NCBI GenBank assembly: GCA_963766365.1 | Contig: CAVXZK010000011.1 | Span: forward strand, 62,001 to 126,000 | Direction of reading: 5' to 3' | DNA from: JALORV01 sp963766365 | GTDB taxonomy: Bacteria; Pseudomonadota; Gammaproteobacteria; Burkholderiales; Burkholderiaceae_F | Length of the DNA stretch: 64,000 bases | Part shown: piece after piece, positions 18,439-26,874 of the stretch | How positions within the stretch are numbered: position 1 is the stretch's first letter | Layout: each line of letters begins with the position of its first letter | Made by a program: the position numbers and the translations under genes | Notes under the pieces: model-generated | Told to the model about the DNA's origin: nothing | Database searches by the model: none | The model's input: only the letters and a program-made list of their open reading frames with translations

Positions 18439-19025
18439 TCGCTTGCGGAGCACCGACAGGAAGGCCGGGTCCCCGGCGGCCCGTTTCGGCGATTCTTCAT
18501 CACCGTCCATGCCGGCCGCCTGCGCAGTGACCGGCGGGTAGGACATCCACCCATGGAGTTACCCAAGCTCTCGTCCACGTTCTCTTGAACGGATCGATCG
18601 ATCGCTGTCAGTAGGCACACCAGCGATGCCGATGCACACGCGCACATCGTATCCGGGAGGCAGCGCCCAGCTGCAACACGATGTGCCTGTTGCTGGCGGC
18701 AGTCAGACAGAAATAGGCGTGAGTCGCTGCGAACCTCCCGATGGACTTGGGTTTCATCCCTTGAGACAACGCACCCTCAATCGCGAAGTGGACGTCAGAC
18801 AAACGCATTAGCGCATTCGGCGGTCGCGAGTGCACGCCCACTTTCCATTGCCTTCGCCGGCAAGCAGCAAAGGTAGGAAACGTAGTCATCCGCGGCCGCG
18901 CCGCGACTCCCGCGCTCGAGTGGATAACGGTCCTTTCAGGCTAGCTCGATCGAGGGAAGCCAACGGCTGATCAGGTACCGATCTGAAACCTAGACTCGGT
19001 GAGACCTTTCAGCGACGACTCAAGC
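18439..19025 (+). other. Intergenic region, 587 bp, no gene supported
   Basis: This stretch is visibly less GC-rich than its surroundings and contains GATCGATCGATCG near 18594. An open frame on the minus strand (18608-18889, 93 codons) has no recognisable family, signal or strong ribosome-binding site and is not called. The promoter of the protease/target pair that starts at 19026 must lie here; I see no clear operator. No convincing terminator follows the kinase gene. Confidence 0.5.
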
Positions 19026-19454
19026 ATGACCACTCGGGACCTGACAGCAGAAGTTCGCGCGCCGATGCGCGCGGGTCTGCTGGCAATCAGCATCGCGGTC
19101 GCGGCCTACGCTGCCGCGCTTGCAGTTGTTCATGCACTCGGCTTCCATGCCGTGCAGATGGCGCAGTCCCTGATCGTCGCCCCAATCATCGAGGAACTGT
19201 TCTTCCGTGGTGTCGTGCAGTCCCGACTACGCGCGGCGGGCGGGGTCAGTGGACGGCCATGGATTGCCATCGGAGTGACGGCCGTGTGCTTCGGCTTGGC
19301 GCATCTGTTGACCGCATCGGCGGCGCACGCGGCTCTGGTGATCGCTCCGGCTGTTGTGATCGGCTGGGCCTACGAGCGCACCCGGTCGATCGGGCTATGT
19401 ATCGCGCTGCACAGCGCAGCCAACGCGGTTTGGATTGGTTACTGGAGCATCTGA
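19026..19454 (+). CDS. CPBP-family glutamic intramembrane protease, JDVT-CTERM-system type (MrtJ-like)
   Basis: 142 residues from ATG 19026, very short for a CPBP (Rce1/Abi) protease. About four membrane helices. The three catalytic motifs are present: E-E-L-F-F-R with Glu56, Glu57 and Arg61; F-G-L-A-H with His93; and H-S-A-A-N with His129 and Asn133. The gene ends one base before the start of a large secreted protein that carries a C-terminal Cys-containing motif, one transmembrane helix and Arg cluster. Small CPBP proteases paired with a single such target are described for the JDVT-CTERM sorting system, and I assign it there from memory of the family and the neighbourhood. A generic CPBP protease is the alternative. 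Confidence 0.75.
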   Translation: MTTRDLTAEVRAPMRAGLLAISIAVAAYAAALAVVHALGFHAVQMAQSLIVAPIIEELFFRGVVQSRLRAAGGVSGRPWIAIGVTAVCFGLAHLLTASAAHAALVIAPAVVIGWAYERTRSIGLCIALHSAANAVWIGYWSI

Positions 19455-19455
19455 A

Positions 19456-21318
19456 ATGAAGAAGATACGACGTGTTGCCATCGCAATGCTTGGAGTCGTC
19501 GGGCTGGGTGTACTCAGCGCCGCGCATGCAGCGGATGCCGTCAGAGGCAAGGCGCTGTACTTCAATACCAACGGCGCGCCGGAGAGTTGCGGCACTGCCG
19601 GCTGTCATTCCGGCTTTCCGAGCGTCAAGTCGAACGGCATCGCGAAGGGCTCGAACCCGACCGTCATTCTGAGTGCAATCTCTAGCGACAAGGGCGGCAT
19701 GCGGAAGCTTTCCGCTTACGTGAACGCGACCGACGCCGCCGACATCGCGGCCTACATCGCCAATCCCGCTGCAGGCACTGGATCTCCGGCGATAGCGCTG
19801 TCAGCAACGACGCTCACCTTCGCCGCACAGACGCTCGGTACGACCAGTGCCGCGCAGACGGTGACGGTCAGCAACACCGGAACCGCCGTGCTGACCCTCG
19901 CCGGGCTCACGCTCGGCGGCACGGCGAGCGCCGAGTTCACGCGTGGCGGAACGTGCCAGCCTGGCACGAACGTCGCTGTCGGCGGCACCTGTTCCATCCA
20001 ATTGACATTCACGCCCGCCGTTGCCGGCGCGCGCAATGCAACCGTGACGATCACGCACAACGCCACCGGCGGCACGTCCACCGTGTCACTGATCGGGAAC
20101 GGGGCGCTCGCCCCGGCGGTCGCCAGCGTGACACCGGCGGCCTTGAGCTTCACGCAGACGATCAACTCCCCGTCGTTCGCCCAGGCCGTGACGGTACGCA
20201 ATACGGGTGGACAGCCACTTACCCTTGGAGCCATTGGAATTTCTGGCGCCAATGCAGCTGAGTACATGATCGGTGCCGCATCCACGTGCTCGACAGGGAC
20301 CGTACTTAACGGCGGTACCAACTGCAACCTGCAGGTGACGTTTCGACCGACGGTCGCGGGTGCGAGAAGTGCGCAACTTTCTATTGCACACAGCGCGACG
20401 GCGAGTCCGGCCATCGTGGCACTGAACGGCACTGGAACGGCGACCCCACAGCCGGCAGTCTCCGTATCGGTCACCACGCTGAGCTTCGGCGCGACTTCCG
20501 TGGGCCAGAAGAGCGCAGCCCAGCCAGTGACGTTGACAAACTCGGGTGAGGCGCCGCTGACGCTCGCGAGCCTGACTCTGGGCGGGTCCTCGGTAGGTGA
20601 CTTCGTGCTGGCTGGCGACTGCACAAGCGGCGCGACGGTGGCCGCTGGCGGCACCTGCGCGATGCAGCTGTCGTTCGCGCCGACAGCGGTCGGCACTCGC
20701 AGTGCCACTTTGACGGTGGCGTCGAATGCCGCGAACGGCAGTCCGGTCGTCACTCTCTCGGGGTCGGGTGTTCAGTATGCGATCGCGGTGAATCCGGCCT
20801 CGGCAGCACTGCAGTCGACCGTGGGCACGATGTCGGCATCGGTGCAGGCGGTCGTCACCAACAGTGGCGCGAGTCCGATCACCTTGTCGTCGATCACGAT
20901 CTCTGGTCCGTTCGTGATGCAGCCCGGGAGCAATTCCTGCGGAGAAGGCCCGATGGATCTGGTCCCGGGACAGGCGTGCAGCGTCTATGTTGCGTTCATG
21001 CCTGCAGCTGCAGGACCTGCGACGGGTGAAGTGACCATAGCCTCGGCCTCCCTGACCGTACCCACGCGGATTGCGCTGACGGCCCAGGCGTCGGCTCTGG
21101 ACGCGGCGGCGTCCAACAATTCAACGTCGCCGTCGTCGTCGCCGTCACCCGCTGGGGGCTCCGCCGCCATCGCTCCGTCCAACCTTGGCGGCGGCTGCAC
21201 GGTCGGTGCGAGCGGCGAGCTGATCGACCCGCTGCTCGCCGCGATGCTCGCTGTGGCTCTCTTCGAAGTGTTTCGTCGGCGCGCGCGACGAGGCAGCCGC
21301 AGTCGCGACCGCGCCTAG
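19456..21318 (+). CDS. Secreted choice-of-anchor-D repeat protein with cytochrome c-like N-terminus and JDVT-CTERM-like sorting signal
   Basis: 620 residues from ATG 19456; the protease gene ends one base earlier. Signal peptide 1-26. Residues 27-105 look like a small cytochrome c domain with an atypical heme motif C-G-T-A-G-C-H (Cys45, Cys50, His51, CX4CH) and a possible Met82 ligand. About four repeats of roughly 105 residues follow (about 112-540), each with L-S-F/L-T-F, V-x-V-x-N-T/S-G, a paired-Cys segment ending in G-G-T-C and a closing L-x-G-x-G strand: the Ig-like choice-of-anchor D/ASH fold. A Ser/Pro linker leads to G-G-G-C-T-V-G, a hydrophobic helix and R-R-R-A-R-R at the end, a tripartite sorting signal. 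Likely exposed at the cell surface or outer membrane after processing by the neighbouring protease (inference). Confidence 0.8.
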   Translation: MKKIRRVAIAMLGVVGLGVLSAAHAADAVRGKALYFNTNGAPESCGTAGCHSGFPSVKSNGIAKGSNPTVILSAISSDKGGMRKLSAYVNATDAADIAAYIANPAAGTGSPAIALSATTLTFAAQTLGTTSAAQTVTVSNTGTAVLTLAGLTLGGTASAEFTRGGTCQPGTNVAVGGTCSIQLTFTPAVAGARNATVTITHNATGGTSTVSLIGNGALAPAVASVTPAALSFTQTINSPSFAQAVTVRNTGGQPLTLGAIGISGANAAEYMIGAASTCSTGTVLNGGTNCNLQVTFRPTVAGARSAQLSIAHSATASPAIVALNGTGTATPQPAVSVSVTTLSFGATSVGQKSAAQPVTLTNSGEAPLTLASLTLGGSSVGDFVLAGDCTSGATVAAGGTCAMQLSFAPTAVGTRSATLTVASNAANGSPVVTLSGSGVQYAIAVNPASAALQSTVGTMSASVQAVVTNSGASPITLSSITISGPFVMQPGSNSCGEGPMDLVPGQACSVYVAFMPAAAGPATGEVTIASASLTVPTRIALTAQASALDAAASNNSTSPSSSPSPAGGSAAIAPSNLGGGCTVGASGELIDPLLAAMLAVALFEVFRRRARRGSRSRDRA

Positions 21319-21416
21319 GGACCATGGCCGAGGGTGCCGGCAGTGAGTGCGGTGCCCGACGCCGATGGGGCGGGACTCTGGCACAACGCCCGCGGCGATA
21401 CGCGGCGGGCGCCGTG

Positions 21417-22070
21417 TCAGCCGATGTCGTAGCCGTGACGGCGCGCGGCCAGCAGGGCTTCGGTACGGTTCGACGCGTTGAACGCGCGGTAAATGGCGGT
21501 GACGTGGGTCTTGACCGTGCCTTCGGACAGGCCAAGCTCACGGCAGATGATCTTGATCGGCGCGCCGCGCGCCAGCAACTGCAGCACCTGTTCCTGCCGC
21601 TCGGTCAGTTCGATGCGTCCGGCGTTTGCTTCGCGCGGGCGATCCGGCGTGGCGAGCATGCCGGCGCGGTTGACTTCGTCGAGCAGGTCCGCGGGGATGT
21701 AGACGCCACCCGACAACACGAACTTCACGGCGGAGAGCAGCGTTTCCGACGCCATCGATTTCGGCACGAATCCGGCGGCCCCGAGTTGCAGGACACGCAT
21801 GACGTTGCGCGGGTCCTGCTGGCCCGACAGCACCAGGATCTTCATTTCCGGCGCCTGCGCCACCATCGCTTCCAGCAGTGACGTGCCGGAGACGCCGGGC
21901 AGCCCGAGGTCGAGCACCACGAGATCAAGGTCCGGATGCTGCTGCTGCAGTTCCAGGGCGGATTCGGCGGTACGGGTCGTGATCACCTCGGCCTCGGGAT
22001 CGAGGTCGAGAAACAGCACCGACAGGGCGTCCGTGATCAGGGAGTGGTCGTCGACGACGAGGATTTTCAT
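21417..22070 (-). CDS. LuxR-type (NarL/FixJ) response regulator
   Basis: 217 residues. Receiver domain 1-120 with D-D (7-8), phosphoacceptor Asp in V-V-L-D-L-G-L-P-G (about residue 54), conserved Ser/Thr in V-L-S-G and Lys in F-V-P-K-S. A LuxR HTH follows (about 150-210: L-T-E-R-Q-E-Q-V-L-Q-L-L, L-S-E-G-T-V-K-T-H). A DNA-binding transcription factor activated by phosphorylation. No kinase gene adjoins it; the nearest is the hybrid kinase at 16.5 kb. Targets unknown. Confidence 0.92.
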   Translation of the reverse strand: MKILVVDDHSLITDALSVLFLDLDPEAEVITTRTAESALELQQQHPDLDLVVLDLGLPGVSGTSLLEAMVAQAPEMKILVLSGQQDPRNVMRVLQLGAAGFVPKSMASETLLSAVKFVLSGGVYIPADLLDEVNRAGMLATPDRPREANAGRIELTERQEQVLQLLARGAPIKIICRELGLSEGTVKTHVTAIYRAFNASNRTEALLAARRHGYDIG

Positions 22071-22193
22071 CGGGGGTTGTTTTCGGGCGCTCAGGCCGTC
22101 CAGCAGAATGGGTCGATTGTAGACCGCAGGGCGGACCAGTCCGCTGAGTGGAAAAGCATGCCTTTTCGAGGCAGTGACGCGTTTGCCTGCGGG

Positions 22194-23417
22194 TTAGCCG
22201 GCGGGACGAGGCCGCAACGTTGCCGCGGCAGCCTTGGCAGTGGCCCGCGCTTCGTCAACGCTCGCGGCACGGGCCAGCGCGACCCCCATGCGGCGCTTGA
22301 CGAAGGATTGCGGCTTGCCGAACAGGCGGAGGTCGACGCCGGGCAGGGCGAGCGCCTTGGCCACACCGTCGAACACCATCGCTGTCGTGTCGTGCCCGCC
22401 GTAGATGACTGCGCTGGCACCGGGGTTGCGCAGGCTCACGTCCACTGGCAGGCCGAGCAGCGCACGCGCGTGCAGCTCGAACTCGTTCTGCCACTGCGTG
22501 GTCATCGTCACCAGGCCCGTGTCGTGCGGTCGCGGGCTGACCTCGGAGAACCAGACTTCATCGCCCTTGACGAAGAGTTCGACGCCGAAGATGCCGGTGC
22601 CGCCGAGGTCCCCGGTGACCGCGCGCGCATAGTCACGGGCCCGGGCCAGCGCAGCGGCGCTCATGGGGTGCGGCTGCCAGCTTTCGACGTAGTCACCGGC
22701 GACCTGCACGTGGCCGATCGGCTCGCAGAATTGCGTTTCGATCTCCCCGTCACTGGCGCGTGCCCGCACGGTGAGCAGCGTGATCTCGTAGTCGAAGTCG
22801 ATGAAGCCTTCGACGATGACGCGGCCTAGCGCCACACGCCCGCCGGCATTCGCGTACTCCCAGGCCTTCTGCAGCTCCGTCGCCGAATCAACCTTGCTTT
22901 GTCCCTTGCCGGACGACGACATCACGGGCTTGAGGACGCAAGGAAACCCGACGGCCTCCGCGGCGGCCACGACTTCGTCGAACGAACTCGCGAACCGGTA
23001 GGGTGATGTCGGCAAGCCCAGCGTCTCGGCCGCAAGCCGACGGATGCCTTCGCGATTCATCGTCAGCTGCGCCGCGCGCGCGGTGGGCACCACGCGGGCC
23101 AGTCCGTCGCGCTCGATCCCGACCAGCGCCTCGGTGGCGATCGCCTCGATCTCCGGCACGACGATCGCGGGCCGTTCCTGTTCGATCAGCGCCCGCAGTG
23201 CAGCCGGGTCGGCCATGTTGAGCACGTGTGCCCGATGGGCGACCTGGTGTCCGGGTGCATTCGCATAGCGATCCGCGGCGATCACCTCGATGCCCAACCG
23301 CTGCAGGGCAATGACCACTTCCTTGCCGAGTTCGCCGGCTCCAAGCAGCAGCACCTTGACCGCAGCGGGCGAGAGTGGTGTGCCGACAGCGGGTGGCCAG
23401 GAGGTCGAATTCGTCAT
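22194..23417 (-). CDS. purT: Formate-dependent phosphoribosylglycinamide formyltransferase PurT
   Basis: 407 residues from ATG 23417; the frame extends upstream to 23564 but without homology. ATP-grasp enzyme: N-terminal [12 protein letters not shown] (residues about 20-31), V-V-P-E-I-E-A-I, the ATP-binding loop [11 protein letters not shown], and the metal-binding block F-G-V-E-L-F-V...[14 protein letters not shown]. It makes formyl-GAR from formate, ATP and GAR in purine synthesis, independent of folate. Single gene; no riboswitch-like structure was recognised upstream. Confidence 0.95.
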   Translation of the reverse strand: MTNSTSWPPAVGTPLSPAAVKVLLLGAGELGKEVVIALQRLGIEVIAADRYANAPGHQVAHRAHVLNMADPAALRALIEQERPAIVVPEIEAIATEALVGIERDGLARVVPTARAAQLTMNREGIRRLAAETLGLPTSPYRFASSFDEVVAAAEAVGFPCVLKPVMSSSGKGQSKVDSATELQKAWEYANAGGRVALGRVIVEGFIDFDYEITLLTVRARASDGEIETQFCEPIGHVQVAGDYVESWQPHPMSAAALARARDYARAVTGDLGGTGIFGVELFVKGDEVWFSEVSPRPHDTGLVTMTTQWQNEFELHARALLGLPVDVSLRNPGASAVIYGGHDTTAMVFDGVAKALALPGVDLRLFGKPQSFVKRRMGVALARAASVDEARATAKAAAATLRPRPAG

Positions 23418-23607
23418 CTGCGCTGCTCTTTCAACAGGCGTTCGGCCGATGAGGTTAATGCAGATCAAGAGGGTTGGCGGCGTGCCGGGAAGGTGGGCGA
23501 TCTCCCGGCAGGGGCGGGTGGTCCTTTGCCTTGGGTCAAGCGCACTCGAGCCCGGCGCGTGCATTGTGCGGCCTGCTTGAGGTAAACCCTGAGTCGCAGA
23601 GAGGGCT

Positions 23608-24807
23608 ATGCAGGTTCATCGTTGGGCACTTGCCGCGCTGGCTACGGTTGGGTTGGCGGCGTTGATCAGTTGTACTACTGACTCGCGCACCGCCTCCGTT
23701 GCGAGCGAGTTCGTCGGCTCCGAGAAGTGCGGCACCTGCCATGCGGGCGAGTACAAGACCTGGAAAGACAGTTACCACGCCAAGATGGTGCGCACCCCTC
23801 AGGACGGCCTGCTGAAGGACGCGCTCGACAACTGGACGAAGGACAGCAAGGGCAATGCCGGTCCGACCAAGGGCAACATCGACGGCAAGACATACACGCT
23901 GGCCGACGTGCAACTGGTCGTCGGATCGAAGTGGAAACAGCGGTACCTGGTGAAGAACCCGGCGACCGGCAATCACCAGTTCCTCGACAAGCAGTGGAAC
24001 CGCTACAGCAACGTGTGGGAAGGCTACGGCCAGAAGAACGACTGGGAAACCCAGTGCTCCACGTGTCACGCGACTGGCTACCGGATCACCGAGTACGACG
24101 CAAAGAACCCGGCAGCGATGAAAGTTGCGATGTCCGAGAAGAACACGGGTTGCGAGGCGTGCCACGGTCCCGGCGCCAGGCACGGTGCGTCGGGCAAGAA
24201 GGCCGACATCTTCAATTCCGGCAAAGCGGCCAAGACCGAGGGCGACAAGGTCTGCGGCTACTGCCACGTCCGCACCGAGAACGACAACTGGCTCACGGCG
24301 CAGGGCAACCACTCGGAACACATGCCGCATCCGGTGATGGGCCAGACATACCGTGCAGGACAGGACGACTGGACCAAGTGGTATCCGGACAAACTGCTGC
24401 TCCCCGGCGTGCAATCCGATGATCCGATCAACAGGAACTACCCCAAGACGGATCTCAACAACGCGTTCTTCGTCGACGAGGCGGCGCAGAAGTCGGGCTA
24501 CTTCGAGGCGCGCAAGCATCACCAGCAGTACCAGGAGCATCTGCAGAGCAAGCATGCAAAGGCCGGTCTGCTTGGCTGCTCCGACTGCCATTCGTCGCAC
24601 GCGGTGAAGGGGCAGGTCAAGGTAGCCGGTGAGACCTGCAAGGCCTGCCACGGTGCGTCGATGGACTACAAGAAGATGATGCCGGGTACGGCGCAGACGG
24701 CCGGCGGCTTCTTCGTCCGCTCGCATTCCTTCAATCCGAACCCGCGCCCAGGCGGACCAACGGCCGACGCGGTGCCGCCGCCGGTGTACGCCTATCCGAA
24801 AAAATAA
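23608..24807 (+). CDS. Hexaheme c-type cytochrome lipoprotein (cytochrome c554-like)
   Basis: 399 residues. The N-terminus is a lipoprotein signal (A-A-L-I-S-C, Cys at residue 22). Six CXXCH heme motifs are visible: CGTCH, CSTCH, CEACH, CGYCH, CSDCH and CKACH, spread from residue about 45 to 350, the pattern of cytochrome c554/multiheme electron-transfer proteins. Extra histidines ([15 protein letters not shown]) could be sixth ligands. Periplasmic or membrane-anchored electron carrier; the partner is unknown, but two small cytochromes c are encoded next to it in convergent orientation. No reductase active-site lysine heme (CXXCK) is seen, so catalytic nitrite reduction of the NrfA type is not supported. 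Confidence 0.88.
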   Translation: MQVHRWALAALATVGLAALISCTTDSRTASVASEFVGSEKCGTCHAGEYKTWKDSYHAKMVRTPQDGLLKDALDNWTKDSKGNAGPTKGNIDGKTYTLADVQLVVGSKWKQRYLVKNPATGNHQFLDKQWNRYSNVWEGYGQKNDWETQCSTCHATGYRITEYDAKNPAAMKVAMSEKNTGCEACHGPGARHGASGKKADIFNSGKAAKTEGDKVCGYCHVRTENDNWLTAQGNHSEHMPHPVMGQTYRAGQDDWTKWYPDKLLLPGVQSDDPINRNYPKTDLNNAFFVDEAAQKSGYFEARKHHQQYQEHLQSKHAKAGLLGCSDCHSSHAVKGQVKVAGETCKACHGASMDYKKMMPGTAQTAGGFFVRSHSFNPNPRPGGPTADAVPPPVYAYPKK

Positions 24808-24881
24808 GATCCGGTGCGGGGGCGCATGCCCCCGCTAACGGGCTGCCCCTGCCTCGCGGGAATCCGGCGGGCACGCGCAAC

Positions 24882-24909
24882 AAAAAAGCCGGCGTGAGCC
24901 GGCTCTTTT
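24882..24909 (+). terminator. Bidirectional Rho-independent terminator
   Basis: AGCCGGC-GTGA-GCCGGCT hairpin (24887-24904) with A-tract before and CTTTT after. It lies between the convergent hexaheme cytochrome gene and the cytochrome c genes and can serve both. Confidence 0.9.
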
Positions 24910-24927
24910 GTTTGTGTCACTCGCTTC

Positions 24928-25203
24928 TTACAGCGACTTCATCCATTTCACGAGGGCGGTCAGGTCGGCCTCCGACGCACTCGCCTTCGGATGGCCGGTG
25001 CCCGTTGCCAGCTTCTTCACGATGTCGGCGTCCGGCATTGCCTTGATCTTTTTGGAAACGTCCTTGTAGGACGGACCCATCTTCTTGGTGTCCATCGCGT
25101 GGCACTTGTTGCAGCCGGACTTGTCGGCAAGCTCCGGGCTGGCCTGCGCCGCGCCTGTCATCAGCAGGGCAGCGGCAAAGGCAATGGCTAACTTCGACTT
25201 CAT
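24928..25203 (-). CDS. Small class I cytochrome c, copy 1
   Basis: 91 residues from ATG 25203. Signal peptide about 1-21 (ends A-Q-A-S), then one heme motif C-N-K-C-H and the conserved K-M-G-P-S-Y-K-D stretch, with a C-terminal W-M-K that places a Met near the heme as sixth ligand. Periplasmic soluble electron carrier of the cytochrome c551/c8 size class. It is closely related to the next gene (same A-M/L-D-T-K-K-M-G-P core), so the two come from a tandem duplication. Possible partner of the hexaheme cytochrome (inference). Confidence 0.9.
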   Translation of the reverse strand: MKSKLAIAFAAALLMTGAAQASPELADKSGCNKCHAMDTKKMGPSYKDVSKKIKAMPDADIVKKLATGTGHPKASASEADLTALVKWMKSL

Positions 25204-25283
25204 TGTTCCCCCATTGGAAGTTGCAGTCAGGATCAGTCGTTGGCCGGCGGCCTTTTGGGGCGACCGGCCAACTGTGGACACTA

Positions 25284-25565
25284 CTACTGCGCCAACACCC
25301 ACTTCATGATGCTGGTCAGGTCCGCGTCGGAGGCCTTGACTGCCGGGTGACCCTTGCCGCTCTTCAACTTGGCGATGAGGTCCGCCTCGGCCGTGGCGTT
25401 GCCCTTGTACTTCTTGGCGATGTCCTTGAACGCCGGGCCCATCTTCTTGGTGTCCAGCGCATGGCAGCTGCCGCAGTTCTTCTGCGCCAGGTCTGCCGAG
25501 GCGCTCGCGACGCCCGTGAACATGATGCCGGCGGTCGCGATAGCCGCAAAGATCAATGTCTTCAT
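25284..25565 (-). CDS. Small class I cytochrome c, copy 2
   Basis: 93 residues from ATG 25565. Signal peptide about 1-23 (ends A-S-A-S-A-D), heme motif C-G-S-C-H, then A-L-D-T-K-K-M-G-P-A-F-K-D and a C-terminal I-M-K-W-V. Same fold and role as the neighbouring copy, 80 bp upstream of it in transcription. The copies differ most in the helix after the heme motif, so they may have different redox partners or potentials (inference). Confidence 0.9.
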   Translation of the reverse strand: MKTLIFAAIATAGIMFTGVASASADLAQKNCGSCHALDTKKMGPAFKDIAKKYKGNATAEADLIAKLKSGKGHPAVKASDADLTSIMKWVLAQ

Positions 25566-25675
25566 TCTTGTCCTCTCCCGGAAAGAGCCACCGCGCGGCG
25601 GCGAAAGTATTGACTCATTTGAGATCTTGTCCGGCCACTCCGGACCGGCGCAAGAGTCTAACGCACGAGACTGCC

Positions 25676-26146
25676 TCAGGTTGACCCCGAAGCAGGGGAT
25701 GACGCTCCCGGCAAGGGCGCGGCGTACACGGCGTCGGCGCGCAGAACGAACGCGTCCACCATGCGGTCGGCCGCATGCTCGATCAGTCGTCCGGCGAGTG
25801 CCTCGGCACGCAGCGCCAGTTCGTACTGCAGCCGGAAACGGATGTGGCAGCCGTTGTCGCCGAGTGGCCGCAGTGCCCATTCGCCGTAGAAGTGGCGGAA
25901 CGAACCGCCCTCCATGTGGATCGCCATGAACTCCGGGGCCCGCTTGTCATTGCGGGTGGTCACCCGCACTCGCAGCTCGCGCACGCCAACCTCGACGGTC
26001 GCACTGACACTGTCAGGGGTGCGGGAGAGCAGCTGCGTACCGAGGCACCACGGCAGGAAGCGCGGGTAGTCCTCGACCCGTTCGATCAGTTCGAACATCT
26101 GGATCGTGGAATAGGGCACCAGCGCCTCGCGGCGGATGTCGCGCAT
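25676..26146 (-). CDS. RatA/COQ10-like START domain protein (type II toxin RatA family)
   Basis: 156 residues. The START-like fold is recognised from V-P-Y-S-T-I-Q-M-F-E-L-I, Y-P-R-F-L-P-W-C near residue 30, and the C-terminal helix with A-D-R-M-V-D-A-F. E. coli RatA was reported to inhibit ribosome subunit association, while the COQ10 homologues bind ubiquinone; the second role is the more likely general function. No antitoxin-like partner (RatB) is visible next to it. A proline/serine-rich tail ends the protein. It stands between the cytochromes and the V-type ATPase operon. Confidence 0.85.
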   Translation of the reverse strand: MRDIRREALVPYSTIQMFELIERVEDYPRFLPWCLGTQLLSRTPDSVSATVEVGVRELRVRVTTRNDKRAPEFMAIHMEGGSFRHFYGEWALRPLGDNGCHIRFRLQYELALRAEALAGRLIEHAADRMVDAFVLRADAVYAAPLPGASSPASGST

Positions 26147-26271
26147 CGTCTCGTCGGCAGGAAGCGCTGCGGGGACCGGAAACGGCGTCGCCGGAATTCC
26201 GCAACGCGCGGCGGAACGATACGTCTACTCGGGTCGAGCCGACAAACCCCTGCGCGACTGCCCGCCGCCGG

Positions 26272-26874
26272 TTAGGCCGTGCTGCGCCGGAACCGCATCG
26301 CGATGGCGTCTTCTCGCTCTATGTCTTCGAGGCGCGTGTCGATGTCGGCAATGTCGGCGTCGAGTTCCGGCAGCAGGACATCCTGCAAGGCACGCACCCG
26401 GCGCACGGTCCGGCGATACTCGGCGTACAGGCGCGCCAGGGTGGTCGACACGGCCGCCAGAGCCACGAGCCTGGTCGCGACGCGTGCGTATGCCATGCGG
26501 CAGGCTTCGGCCTCGGGCGAGGGGTTGACCGCAGGAGGCGCGAGACCGATCTCGCCGATCACCTGCGCCTGCAGCGTCGTCACACCAAGCAATGGGCGCG
26601 GGTCGACGCGGATACGCTGGTGCGACACCGCCGGCGGATAGACCTGAAGCCCGTGCAGGCCGTGGCGCGCCAGCGCGGCCGTCAGTGCGTGACGGGCCGC
26701 TTCCTGCAACGGGGCGAGCTCGCGCCGCAGCGTCTGGTGCAGGCGCACCTGCCGCAGCATCTCGCCCGCCAGCAGCAGGCACTTCTCGTCGAGAAACGCG
26801 TAGCCCTCCCGCATCGTGCGCCGCTCATCGGCGAGCGCGATCAGCAGGCTGCGGGTCGGGGTGAGATCGTTCAT
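26272..26874 (-). CDS. V/A-type ATPase subunit D (central stalk)
   Basis: 200 residues forming two long helices, with the subunit D N-terminal signature P-T-R-x-x-L and the closing segment R-V-R-A-L-Q-D-V-L-L-P-E-L. Subunit D is the rotor shaft inside the A3B3 hexamer. Last gene of the operon; start overlaps the subunit B stop by 4 bp. Somewhat divergent from archaeal D proteins but the helix pattern and position leave little doubt. Confidence 0.87.
   Translation of the reverse strand: MNDLTPTRSLLIALADERRTMREGYAFLDEKCLLLAGEMLRQVRLHQTLRRELAPLQEAARHALTAALARHGLHGLQVYPPAVSHQRIRVDPRPLLGVTTLQAQVIGEIGLAPPAVNPSPEAEACRMAYARVATRLVALAAVSTTLARLYAEYRRTVRRVRALQDVLLPELDADIADIDTRLEDIEREDAIAMRFRRSTA

Noticed and set aside
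18594..18606. GATCGATCGATCG run as a possible repeat or origin element
   Set aside because: Only three units, with no DnaA boxes or other origin features nearby.
18608..18889. 93-codon minus-strand open frame in the gap after the histidine kinase
   Set aside because: No recognisable domain, no convincing ribosome-binding site; the region may be a gene remnant but I cannot support it.
21370..21410. GC-rich inverted repeat after the JDVT-type gene as a terminator
   Set aside because: Arms CGCCCGC/GCGGGCG are present but no T-tract follows and the loop is long.
23608..24807. Multiheme cytochrome as a nitrite reductase (NrfA) or hydroxylamine oxidoreductase
   Set aside because: No CXXCK motif and no crosslink tyrosine region; six CXXCH only, as in electron carriers.
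25676..26146. RatA as part of a toxin-antitoxin system
   Set aside because: No partner gene adjoins it, and the family is more generally the COQ10-like ubiquinone-binding type; kept only as a family name.
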